32,893 bases of DNA. Source: DASPWV01 sp046727855. GTDB taxonomy: Bacteria; Acidobacteriota; Vicinamibacteria; Vicinamibacterales; UBA2999. The DNA is taken from positions 1-32,893 of the forward strand of contig JBKPDL010000195.1 of the NCBI GenBank assembly GCA_046727855.1, written 5' to 3'. Below are positions 1 to 6,848 of the stretch, piece by piece (positions within the stretch are counted from its first letter, which is position 1; each line of letters begins with the position of its first letter). The position numbers and the translations under genes were made by a program. The notes under the pieces are model-generated. The model was not told the origin of the DNA, searched no databases, and saw only the letters and a program-made list of their open reading frames with translations.

Positions 1-638
1 CATGGGAACAGCGGGAAGGCGGCATAGTTGCCGGCGGGACGCAGATACGCTTCGAGCGGGTCGGGAAGCGGCGCCAACCACGACACCGCTCGCACTAAGG
101 GCGTAAGGATAGTGATGGCAGCGGTGATGGCAAGAAATATCGCCGCTCGCAATCGCGGGTGCGATGTGGCTTGCCATATGGCGGAGGCGGCGACCAGCGC
201 CACACCCATGATGTTGAGCATGTCGACCTTCAGCAATGTCTGGAGCGGGCCAAAGCCGAGAATCTCCTGCTGAAGACGGAACACGAACGCGAGCAGAAAG
301 ATCTCCCATCCACGACGGCGCGCCGCCTGCGCGCCGACTTGAATACTCCCGGCGTGGCGCGCTTTGGAGCCCGCGGACATGGCCATGGCAACGCCGGCAA
401 GAAACAGGAACAACGCCGAAGCGACACCTCCGATCCATTGCAGCGAGTAATACGGGCGCGTCGTCCGGTCGGTGGCCTGAGTCCACGAATCGAGAATGTG
501 CGCGTGCACCATCGCAAGCACGGCGACACCACGCAGCCAATCGAGGTAGAGGAGCCGTGAAGGTGCGACGGCGCGCGCGTTCAGGGCCGGACCTCGAAGG
601 TCGTCACCAACTCGATGTCCTGTCGCATCGAGTGCCAT
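1..638 (-). CDS. Membrane acyltransferase, DUF1624/HGSNAT-like (partial, runs off the window)
   Basis: The reading frame is open from the left edge and encodes a polytopic membrane protein. After a short basic leader it reads LLYLDWLRGVAVLAMVHAH, the first-helix signature of the DUF1624/heparan-alpha-glucosaminide N-acetyltransferase-like family (Asp, Arg-Gly and His on the first helix). Further hydrophobic helices follow (for example around GVASALFLFLAGVAMAMSA, and the stretch containing NIMGVALVAASAIW). Family members are thought to transfer acyl groups across membranes; the substrate here is unknown. The start is uncertain: the only in-frame ATG found (638) lies inside osmC and would give a 58-nt overlap, while the conserved part begins only near 560. 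It is the last gene of the FTR1-OsmC run that is visible. Roughly the N-terminal half is present. Confidence 0.68.
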   Translation of the reverse strand, partial: MALDATGHRVGDDLRGPALNARAVAPSRLLYLDWLRGVAVLAMVHAHILDSWTQATDRTTRPYYSLQWIGGVASALFLFLAGVAMAMSAGSKARHAGSIQVGAQAARRRGWEIFLLAFVFRLQQEILGFGPLQTLLKVDMLNIMGVALVAASAIWQATSHPRLRAAIFLAITAAITILTPLVRAVSWLAPLPDPLEAYLRPAGNYAAFPLFP

Positions 639-988
639 ACGGAACAGTATTTGTCGCGCGAAAGCTCGATCGCACGCTCGATGGCGCCAGCCGGCACGTT
701 GCCGTGGACGGCAAAGTGGAGCTCGATGCGGAGAAAGCGATGAGGATTGCTGTCTGCCCGTTGACCGACGAACGTCACAGCGAATGTGGTGGGCGGGTGT
801 CGGCTCTTTTGCAGGATGCTGACAACATCCATCGCCATGCACCCTGCGAGACTGAATGCGAGCGCCTGGACTGGCGAGGGGCCGGCCATGCCGTTGCCGT
901 CAAGCACAGACTGAGCGGTACGGCTTGCGGCGCGGAAGCGGAGATCGCCGTCCCAGACCAAGGTCGCCGGTATCGGCGGCTTCGGCAT
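581..988 (-). CDS. OsmC/Ohr family peroxiredoxin-like protein
   Basis: The 135-residue product has OsmC family length and both redox cysteines: Cys50 in LAGCMAMDVVSIL and Cys115 in SRDKYCSVWHS. The spacing of 65 residues matches the family, in which these cysteines reduce organic hydroperoxides or hydrogen peroxide through a thiol/disulfide cycle in the cytoplasm. It starts 12 nt after the FTR1 stop codon on the same strand, so it is probably co-transcribed with that iron permease. Coupling iron uptake to peroxide defence would make sense because imported iron promotes oxidative damage; that link is inferred from position. The family also contains members with no proven peroxidase activity, so the exact substrate is open. 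Confidence 0.88.
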   Translation of the reverse strand: MPKPPIPATLVWDGDLRFRAASRTAQSVLDGNGMAGPSPVQALAFSLAGCMAMDVVSILQKSRHPPTTFAVTFVGQRADSNPHRFLRIELHFAVHGNVPAGAIERAIELSRDKYCSVWHSMRQDIELVTTFEVRP

Positions 989-1000
989 GCCGCAAGAGTA

Positions 1001-1765
1001 CTACGCGCGTGTCGGAGTTCTGCTGCTCCCCTTCAGCATCGAGAGGAGAAGCCAGGTGAGAGGCCCGGCGATCAGCAGGTAGGAGAGGTATTGGCCGTAC
1101 CGTCCGTCAGGCCCGTACGGCTCCGTCGCATCGTGCAGAACCTGGCTGCCGGCCCAGAGATTGGCCTCTGTGAGTTCGTGGAAGCCATAGATCAGGAGCT
1201 GAACGACGAAAATCAGCAAGAACACCGCCGTAACCTGAAAAAAGAGGCCGAGGTTCACGCGATGTCCATATTTCGACCAAAGCCAGGCGACACCGGCGGC
1301 CACTGCGACACCAGCCAGCGCACCCGCAGTCACGTCGGCGGCGCGGACCTGGAACAGCAACGTCCCCATCAGCAGCGCCGTCTCCATGCCTTCGCGAGAA
1401 ATCATCAGCAGCGTGAAGAGAAACACGCCCAACCAGGCGGCGGTGCCTTGCCGTGAGGTCGAGTGTTGCAGTTGGCCTTCGATTTCGCCTTTGATGCGAC
1501 GTGCCGTCCGCCACATATGGATGGTGAGCGAGGCGACTGAAACGGCGGCAACCAGGGCGAGCACGCCTTCCCAAAGCGCCTGGCTCGCCGCGCGCGAGAA
1601 CAAATAACCGGCGAACACACTGAGGCCGACCGAGACCGCAATGCCCCAGTGGATGGCCGGAATCAATTGACGCCGGCCGCTTTTGCGCAGGAACGCGAGA
1701 CTGATGGCGACGATAAGGAAGGCTTCGAGACCCTCCCGAAACGTGATGACGAAGGCTTGCAGCAT
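1001..1765 (-). CDS. FTR1 family high-affinity iron permease
   Basis: This 254-residue integral membrane protein has seven or so hydrophobic segments and the two REGxE iron-permeation motifs of the FTR1/EfeU family: REGLEAFL at residues 10-17 and SREGMETALLM with its Arg at about 124. The glutamates line the iron translocation path in this family. Partners that usually accompany it (EfeO, EfeB, or a fused periplasmic cupredoxin/cytochrome domain) are not adjacent, so the redox partner is unknown. The ATG at 1765 begins MLQAFVITFREGLEAF, exactly where the family's first helix begins. A Fur-box-like palindrome lies 16 nt upstream, and osmC follows 12 nt downstream. This is probably the first gene of an iron/peroxide operon. 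Confidence 0.92.
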   Translation of the reverse strand: MLQAFVITFREGLEAFLIVAISLAFLRKSGRRQLIPAIHWGIAVSVGLSVFAGYLFSRAASQALWEGVLALVAAVSVASLTIHMWRTARRIKGEIEGQLQHSTSRQGTAAWLGVFLFTLLMISREGMETALLMGTLLFQVRAADVTAGALAGVAVAAGVAWLWSKYGHRVNLGLFFQVTAVFLLIFVVQLLIYGFHELTEANLWAGSQVLHDATEPYGPDGRYGQYLSYLLIAGPLTWLLLSMLKGSSRTPTRA

Positions 1766-1780
1766 AAGGAAAGGCGATGT

Positions 1781-1795
1781 TGAGACTGAATCTCA
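1781..1795 (-). promoter_or_regulatory. Candidate Fur box upstream of the FTR1 permease
   Basis: The 15 bp TGAGACTGAATCTCA form a 7-1-7 inverted repeat (TGAGACT-G-AATCTCA) with six of seven arm pairs complementary. It agrees with the Fur consensus half-site pattern TGATAAT-n-ATTATCA at 11 of 14 arm positions. It ends 16 nt before the FTR1 start codon, a natural place for iron-dependent repression. The match to a Fur site is by eye, and no Fur gene is in the window. Confidence 0.55.
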
Positions 1796-1857
1796 GTTGC
1801 CAGTGTACGTCACGTCCGCGTGCGCGGGCAAGCCGTTCGTGCTACAGTCCGAATGGT

Positions 1858-1873
1858 TGCTAGTTTTTTAGCA
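1858..1873 (+). promoter_or_regulatory. Candidate BlaI operator overlapping the blaI-like start region
   Basis: TGCTA (1858-1862) and TAGCA (1869-1873) form a perfect 5-bp inverted repeat around a T-rich 6-nt centre, ending one base before the ATG at 1875. BlaI/MecI repressors bind short palindromes at their own promoters, so autoregulation is plausible. No Shine-Dalgarno sequence is visible before the ATG, which may mean a very short or absent leader. The arms are short, so this is tentative. Confidence 0.38.
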
Positions 1874-1874
1874 T

Positions 1875-2252
1875 ATGCCTCACACCGACACCCTGTCGCG
1901 CCGCGAACGCCAGATTATGGACGTGATCTATACACGCGGGCAGGCGACAGCCAGCGAAGTGGTTGAAGCGCTACCGGACCCACCCAGCTATTCGGCAGTA
2001 CGCGCGCTGCTGCGCATCCTCGAGGAGAAGGGGCACGTGCGTCATCAGCAGGATGGGCCGCGGTACGTGTATCTGCCGGTTGTACCGCGGGACCGCGCGC
2101 GGCGGTCGGCGTTGCGCAGCCTGGTACGAACGTTTTTCGATGGGTCCGCCGCGCAAGCCGCGGCTGCGCTTATTGATCAATCAAAACTGTCCGACGCGGA
2201 GTTCGAGCGTTTGCGCGAGCTTATCGAGAAAGCGCACAAAGAGGGAAGATGA
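1875..2252 (+). CDS. BlaI/MecI family transcriptional repressor
   Basis: The 125-residue protein has the BlaI/MecI layout. A winged-helix DNA-binding domain covers roughly residues 5-75 (it opens LSRRERQIMDVIYTRGQATA and includes SYSAVRALLRILEEKG, the recognition region). A C-terminal dimerisation segment ends LSDAEFERLRELIEKAHKE. BlaI proteins repress by binding palindromes and are inactivated by proteolysis set off by a partner M56 membrane protease. That partner follows directly, with its ATG overlapping this stop codon by 4 nt (ATGA), so the two are translationally coupled. In Acidobacteriota these pairs are common and usually unrelated to beta-lactam resistance; the inducing signal here is unknown. 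Confidence 0.93.
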   Translation: MPHTDTLSRRERQIMDVIYTRGQATASEVVEALPDPPSYSAVRALLRILEEKGHVRHQQDGPRYVYLPVVPRDRARRSALRSLVRTFFDGSAAQAAAALIDQSKLSDAEFERLRELIEKAHKEGR

Positions 2253-3718
2253 TCGAGCTGGTCGTACGCACGTCGCTGCTCCTGGCGTTCGCGTGGGTCG
2301 TTACGCGGCTGCTGACCCGCGCGACAGCAGCCACTCGGCATCTGGTATGGCATTGCACGATTGTTGCGGTGCTGGCTGCCCCGCTCGCCTCGGCGATAGT
2401 GCCTAAGATTCCTATCCTCCCCAAGGTGCCGGCACTGCACCAGACACTCACGATATCGCAACGTGCGGACGCGGTGAGCCATCCGAGGACACCAACTGTG
2501 AGTACCGTCGCTCCCTTGAGCGCCGGCACTATCGACGCGCGCATGTTTGGCAAGCTCCGCGCAGCCGGCGTCTTAGGCATACTGTGGTTACTCGGCAGCC
2601 TGACTACGTTGTTCGCAGTTGGCTGGACTCATCGGGCTGCGCGGCGCCTGGTCTGTCGCTCGCGCCCTGCGAATGACGCGACGCAGCACACGCTGGACCG
2701 ACTCGCGAGCGATCTCGGGCTTCGGCGTCGCGTTTCGGTGCGCATGCTCGACTCGCCGCAAGGCCCGTTCATAACCGGTATCCTTAACCCGAAGATTGTT
2801 CTGCCGACGGCCGCAGTCGCCTGGAGCCCGGCTCGTCTGAGGAGCGTCTTGCTTCACGAGCTTGCGCATGTTCGTCGCCGCGACTGCGCTGTTCAAACAC
2901 TCGCGCAAATCGCATGCGCCGCATACTGGTTCAACCCATTGGTCTGGATTGCGGCGCGTCGCCTTCGCATCGAACGTGAACGCGCGTGCGATGACGAAGT
3001 ACTGGCGCGAGGGGCGCAGCCATCGGCGTACGCGAACGACCTCCTGGAAATCGCTCGCAAAGTAGACAGCGGGTTCGCCACGCCTGCCGTTCTCGCTGTC
3101 GGAAGCAAGAGCGAATTCGAGCACAGAATTGTGGCGATCCTCGCGCACGGTCGTGTACGCGTCCCTCGCGAGATAAGCCGGTGGGCCACATCACTTCTGA
3201 TGGCTGCATCGACGTCAGGCTTACTGGCGGCGCACTCGGCTGCCGATGTGCCGAAAGCGCCGGCCACCATCAAGCCAGCGGAAACTCTGTCGGCTCGCAA
3301 TGTCGCGACGGAGCAGGATCGCGAACGCGCGACGCTTTTACTCGCTCTCGACTCGAGTCCGAGCGCCATTCCCGCACTTATCGCGGCGTTACAGGATCCT
3401 GACTCACAGGTGCGGGAGAAGGCCGCACTGGGCCTTGGCTGGCGCAGCGACGAGCGCGTCATCATCCCGTTGACTGCCGCGCTCCGCGATGAGGACTCGC
3501 AGGTGCGCGAGAAAGCGGCGATCGCGCTCGGCAGCTCCGGCAGCCGCCAGGCCGCTGTCGCTCTCGAGATCGCGTTAAGCGATTCTGATTCCGAAGTGCG
3601 CGAGAAGGCGGCGGCCGGCCTCGTCATGTTGAAGACATCTGCGTCGAATGACAATCCAGACGCGATCCGGCGGTTGTTACGGAGCACGGTCGAGAGCCTT
3701 CTGAAGCTGACCCAATAA
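2249..3718 (+). CDS. M56 (BlaR1/MecR1-like) membrane metalloprotease with C-terminal HEAT repeats
   Basis: Of 489 residues, the N-terminal half is a BlaR1-type M56 protease: hydrophobic helices near residues 8-20, 32-51 and 104-125, then the cytoplasmic zinc site HELAHVRRRD with HExxH at 203-207 and the downstream conserved stretch RERACDDEV. A further helix lies near 312-331. BlaR1 then has a penicillin-binding sensor domain, but here residues about 360-465 form at least three HEAT-type repeats of about 31 residues, each with the core DSQVREKAA or DSEVREKAA. The protein would sense a signal outside the cytoplasm and cleave or release the BlaI-like repressor encoded just upstream. The HEAT part probably binds a protein or peptide. 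It is translationally coupled to the repressor gene. Confidence 0.9.
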   Translation: MIELVVRTSLLLAFAWVVTRLLTRATAATRHLVWHCTIVAVLAAPLASAIVPKIPILPKVPALHQTLTISQRADAVSHPRTPTVSTVAPLSAGTIDARMFGKLRAAGVLGILWLLGSLTTLFAVGWTHRAARRLVCRSRPANDATQHTLDRLASDLGLRRRVSVRMLDSPQGPFITGILNPKIVLPTAAVAWSPARLRSVLLHELAHVRRRDCAVQTLAQIACAAYWFNPLVWIAARRLRIERERACDDEVLARGAQPSAYANDLLEIARKVDSGFATPAVLAVGSKSEFEHRIVAILAHGRVRVPREISRWATSLLMAASTSGLLAAHSAADVPKAPATIKPAETLSARNVATEQDRERATLLLALDSSPSAIPALIAALQDPDSQVREKAALGLGWRSDERVIIPLTAALRDEDSQVREKAAIALGSSGSRQAAVALEIALSDSDSEVREKAAAGLVMLKTSASNDNPDAIRRLLRSTVESLLKLTQ

Positions 3719-3752
3719 CGCCGCGCGTGACCCGCCGGTATACTGCTACGCC

Positions 3753-4199
3753 ATGTCAGCTTCCCGTCGCGGCTCGAGCTCACGCCGTTCATTTCTCAAG
3801 ACGTTGCCCGCCGCTGTCGCCGCTACAGTCGCCGCGCCGGCGCTCGCGCCATCGCAAACTCCGGCGACGACCGACGCAGTTACCTCTGATGCGCTCGCCG
3901 TCGCGCAGCAGATCGTCGGCGTCGAGCTTCCTGCAGCAGAACGCGAGACCGCGCGCGTGCTCGTCGCGCGTAACCGAGACAACATCGAGCAGCTGCGCCG
4001 CGTCGCCATTCCCAGCGAACGCGTGACGATGACAAATCTCACTGGACACCCGGCAATGGTGGTGCCGGCCGGATTCGTTGACAACATGCCTGTCGCGCTG
4101 ATGGTCACCGGCCGGTTGTGGGACGAAGCAGGTGTATTGAGGGTCGCCGCCGCGTTCGAAGGGGCGACCGATTGGCATTTACGCCATCCCAAACTCTAG
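3753..4199 (+). pseudogene. Amidase-signature enzyme remnant with in-frame loss of the catalytic core
   Basis: The 148-residue frame joins two ends of a secreted amidase-family protein. The N-terminus has a Tat-like signal (SRRSFLKTLPAAVAATV) and the short helical region that precedes the amidase fold (VELPAAERETARVLVARNRD). The C-terminus, from about residue 90, is the conserved end of the amidase domain (TNLTGHPAMVVPAGFVDNMP, then LMVTGRLWDEAGVLRVAAAF). The family is about 500-560 residues long, and the Lys/cis-Ser/Ser catalytic region with its glycine-serine-rich motif should lie between these parts but is absent. No frameshift was needed, so an in-frame deletion near codon 88-92 explains it best. 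The product cannot be an active amidase. Its stop overlaps the convergent GNAT gene by 4 nt. Confidence 0.78.
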
Positions 4200-4816
4200 T
4201 CGGCGTGGACGACAGTTCGGACACTGCGGTGTCCGGCGACGGTTTCGGGCTTCAGCATTTTGCTCAAATACACTTTCGATTCGAGGTTGTCGATCACACT
4301 GCGCTCATACTTGACCACGTTGAACTGCAAGGCGTCGAGAACACTCCGCATGTCGTGATACCGGTTCTTTGTCTTGACCACGATCTCGTGGAAGCCGCAG
4401 GCGATAGCCCAGGCCTCGGATTCCTCGGTGAGCGCGCGGAAGTGTCCCTGCCCACGCCAATCGCGGCGGGTCGCCCCAATCCATGAATACAAGATGCGCC
4501 GGCCCTCGAATTTGATCGCACCCTGAAGGCGCTGCACCAAATCGCGGAGCTTCGGCACGCCTTCGTTCGGTTTTATCGCGTGCACGACTTTGTACGAGAC
4601 AGGGACGAGCGTGCCTGGATCATCAGGCAGCGGCGCTTCGGCCATGAGAATCAGCGACTCGCGGTCGCGAAGGCGCTCGATAATTTCTGCGGCGGTCTTG
4701 CGCCGCGGAAACTCTCCAAAGAATTCCTCGATGTACTGGATTTCGAGTGCACCGCTGTCGAGCGGGTACTGCTTGATCAGATACTCCACGCGTATTCGCG
4801 GATTATAGTCGCTCAA
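4196..4816 (-). CDS. GNAT family N-acetyltransferase
   Basis: The 206-residue protein carries a GNAT fold in its C-terminal half. GATRRDWRGQGHFRALTEES is the acetyl-CoA-binding motif A (R/Q-x-x-G-x-G/A form, here RGQGHF), followed by the helix and strand of motif B (FHEIVVKTKNRYHDMRSVLD) and the late segment LDALQFNVVKYER. The N-terminal part is charged and helical. The family transfers an acetyl group from acetyl-CoA to an amine; the substrate cannot be read from sequence. Its ATG overlaps the stop of the upstream formate-tetrahydrofolate ligase gene by 4 nt, so it is the second gene of a coupled pair. Confidence 0.85.
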   Translation of the reverse strand: MSDYNPRIRVEYLIKQYPLDSGALEIQYIEEFFGEFPRRKTAAEIIERLRDRESLILMAEAPLPDDPGTLVPVSYKVVHAIKPNEGVPKLRDLVQRLQGAIKFEGRRILYSWIGATRRDWRGQGHFRALTEESEAWAIACGFHEIVVKTKNRYHDMRSVLDALQFNVVKYERSVIDNLESKVYLSKMLKPETVAGHRSVRTVVHAD

Positions 4817-6432
4817 TACTCCATCCCAACGGCATGGCCCTGATCGTCGACATCGAGCTTATGTGCCTGCGGCGTTTTGCCGAGTCCGGGCATCAGCATC
4901 ATGCTTCCAGCGATCGCCACGACAAACCCGGCACCCGCGGACAGCGTGGCATCGGTAATGTTGAGCGTCCAGCCGCTGGGCGCTCCGAGCAGCTTCGCAT
5001 CATCAGAGAACGAATACTGAGTCTTTGCCACGCAGACTGGCAACGATCCATAGCCCAGCGCAGTGAATTGCTGGAGCCGCGACCGGGCTGCAGGCTTGAT
5101 CGACACACGTTCGGCGCCGTACACTCTGGTCGCAATAGCCGTCAATTTCTCATCGAACGTTGCATAGCGCTCGTACAGAGATCGCACTGCATTGTGTTTA
5201 CTGTTCCGAGTCGCCTCGACGACCTTGTCAGCGAGCAAGGTCATGCCGTCGCCACCTTTTGCGTAGCCGTCGCTGATGGCCGCCTCGACTCCTCTGCTCG
5301 CGCAAAAAGCACGGACGGCCTCGAGATCGGAATCTGCGTCAGACGGAAAGCGGTTCAGTGCCACTACCGCCGGCACCCCCCATTGTTTGAGGTTGCCGAG
5401 ATGTCGCTCGAGATTGGGGAACCCACCCTGGACTGGCCCATTCGCAGCGACCGAACCGCCCTGAGCACGTAACGCTTTGAGCGTCACGATCACCACGGCA
5501 ACAGATGGCACGTGCCCGGACGCGGGCATGACGATGTCGAAGAACTTTTCGGCACCGAGATCGGCGGCAAAACCCGTTTCATTAACAACGTAATCGACAA
5601 GGTGGAGGCCCATGCGTTGCGCGATGACGCTGCTCGTGCCATGCGCGATGTTGGCAAACGGACCGCAATGGACGAGCGCCGGCGCCCCCTCTGTCGTCTG
5701 CACCAGATTGGGCATGATCGCTTCGTTCAACAACAGCATCATCGATCCGACGCATTTGAGATCCACAGCGCGAACGGGCTGCCCAGAATAGGTGAAGCCG
5801 ACCACGATGTCGGCGAGACGGCGGCGAAGATCGGCGCGGCTCTCCGACAGCGCGAGAATCGCCATGATTTCCGATGCGCCGGTAATCACGAAGCCGGTTT
5901 CGCGAGGAGGGCCGTTCGTCCGTCCGCCGAGCCCGGTTGCAATCTGACGCAGCGCGCGATCGTTCATATCCATCGCGCGCGACCACCAGACTTCGTTCGC
6001 ATCGATTGCCAACTGGTTTCCGAAATGCAGATGCGAGTCGATGAGCGCGGCAAGGAGATTGTGGGCGGACGTAATGGCGTGAAAATCGCCGTTGAAGTGG
6101 AGATTGATCTTGTCGAGCGGGACAAGCGATGCGCGGCCGCCGCCGGTCGCACCCCCTTTCAGACCGAAGACCGGCCCCAGCGACGGCTCGCGAAGCGTGG
6201 CGACGGCGGTGTACCCGCGCTTCACCAATCCTTGGGTCAGGCCAATGGTCGTCACGGTTTTGCCTTCGCCGCTGGTTGTCGGGGTTATACCCGTGATAAG
6301 CACCAGCTTGCCACGGCGCTCGGGGTTGCGTTCGAGCAGTTCCAATCGGACTTTCGCGGTGTATTTGCCGTAATGTTCCAGAAGATCGTGTGAAATGCCA
6401 AGGCGGTCAGCGATTTGCGTAATCGGCACCAT
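4813..6432 (-). CDS. fhs: Formate-tetrahydrofolate ligase
   Basis: This cytoplasmic enzyme makes 10-formyl-tetrahydrofolate from formate, tetrahydrofolate and ATP, feeding one-carbon units to purine synthesis. The 539-residue product is close to the usual 550-560. It shows the N-terminal PITQIADRLGI, the P-loop TPTTSGEGKTVTTIGL (GEGKT at 55-59), LREPSLGPVFGLKGGATGGG, the folate/ATP-site region FNGDFHAITSAHNLLAALID, and the conserved end MLMPGLGKTPQA. I chose the ATG at 6432; a TTG at 6438 would add two residues. A TACAAT -10-like hexamer lies just upstream, giving a very short leader. The downstream GNAT gene overlaps by 4 nt. No other folate or acetogenesis gene is adjacent. Confidence 0.97.
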   Translation of the reverse strand: MVPITQIADRLGISHDLLEHYGKYTAKVRLELLERNPERRGKLVLITGITPTTSGEGKTVTTIGLTQGLVKRGYTAVATLREPSLGPVFGLKGGATGGGRASLVPLDKINLHFNGDFHAITSAHNLLAALIDSHLHFGNQLAIDANEVWWSRAMDMNDRALRQIATGLGGRTNGPPRETGFVITGASEIMAILALSESRADLRRRLADIVVGFTYSGQPVRAVDLKCVGSMMLLLNEAIMPNLVQTTEGAPALVHCGPFANIAHGTSSVIAQRMGLHLVDYVVNETGFAADLGAEKFFDIVMPASGHVPSVAVVIVTLKALRAQGGSVAANGPVQGGFPNLERHLGNLKQWGVPAVVALNRFPSDADSDLEAVRAFCASRGVEAAISDGYAKGGDGMTLLADKVVEATRNSKHNAVRSLYERYATFDEKLTAIATRVYGAERVSIKPAARSRLQQFTALGYGSLPVCVAKTQYSFSDDAKLLGAPSGWTLNITDATLSAGAGFVVAIAGSMMLMPGLGKTPQAHKLDVDDQGHAVGMEY

Positions 6433-6444
6433 AAGCAAATGTGC

Positions 6445-6450
6445 ATTGTA
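6445..6450 (-). promoter_or_regulatory. Possible -10 element for fhs
   Basis: On the minus strand the hexamer TACAAT, one mismatch from TATAAT, lies 12 nt before the chosen fhs ATG. A transcript starting a few bases downstream would be nearly leaderless, which fits the absence of a Shine-Dalgarno sequence. No good -35 hexamer is visible at 16-18 nt, so support is weak. Confidence 0.3.
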
Positions 6451-6480
6451 CTTTCGAACTTTTTGCGAACCGGACCGTTA

Positions 6481-6848
6481 ATGCCTAGAGACTATCGAGG
6501 TATCGATAGTCGAGGTATCGAATGCCGAGAGATCCAGCCCGATTACCTTCCTGGCACGCTCGAATCACTGGTGCTCAAGACATTGACGCGTGGGCCGATG
6601 CACGGCTACGCGATCGCGCGCTGGATAGAAGACGTGACCGAGGAGGCGCTCCTCCGGCACCTCTCGCCGACGCGATCCGTAGTGCTGTTCAGGAGATCGA
6701 TCCGCCGCGCTTGCAGCGATCGTTCCCGCATGGCGAGCCTCAACGATCGACCCGTCGCACGCTCTGCACGACAGTTAGCGTGGCGCTGTTCGAGCATTCT
6801 TTGCACCGTTCGCGCCATCGACTCAAGCGAGCGCCGGGAACAGGATAG
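6481..6848 (+). pseudogene. Decayed PadR regulator joined to an ABC-permease (MacB/FtsX-type) fragment
   Basis: One frame encodes YLPGTLESLVLKTLTRG followed by PMHGYAIARWIEDVTEEALL, the first half of the PadR winged helix. The expected continuation (a short glutamate/glycine-rich turn and the wing) is missing. Another frame then reads LADAIRSAVQEIDP and the next frame MASLNDRPVARS, which resemble neighbouring parts of the large periplasmic domain of MacB/FtsX-like permeases. In Acidobacteriota PadR genes often precede such permease genes. The likely original start, ATG 6522 (MPRDPAR), is out of frame with the PadR body, so there is also a frameshift near 6545. The tail overlaps the convergent glycosyltransferase gene. 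I read this as PadR plus permease collapsed by deletion and then frameshifted; the permease assignment is the weaker part. Confidence 0.6.
6491..6521 (+). promoter_or_regulatory. PadR-type operator: palindrome plus direct repeat
   Basis: The arms ACTATCGA (6491-6498) and TCGATAGT (6503-6510) are a perfect 8-bp inverted repeat around GGTA. A 12-bp direct repeat, TCGAGGTATCGA, occurs at 6495-6506 and again at 6510-6521, a 15-bp period. This sits directly before the ATG at 6522 of the decayed PadR gene. PadR repressors autoregulate from such promoter-proximal repeats, so it is probably a leftover operator, possibly still bound by a paralogue encoded elsewhere. Confidence 0.5.

Noticed and set aside
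236..1456. A 406-residue open frame on the plus strand
   Set aside because: It runs antisense to the acyltransferase, osmC and FTR1 genes, whose motifs are certain, and its composition (Arg-rich, no domains) is typical of a GC-rich shadow frame.
5512..6393. A 293-residue open frame antisense to fhs
   Set aside because: The opposite strand encodes formate-tetrahydrofolate ligase with all key motifs; this frame has none.
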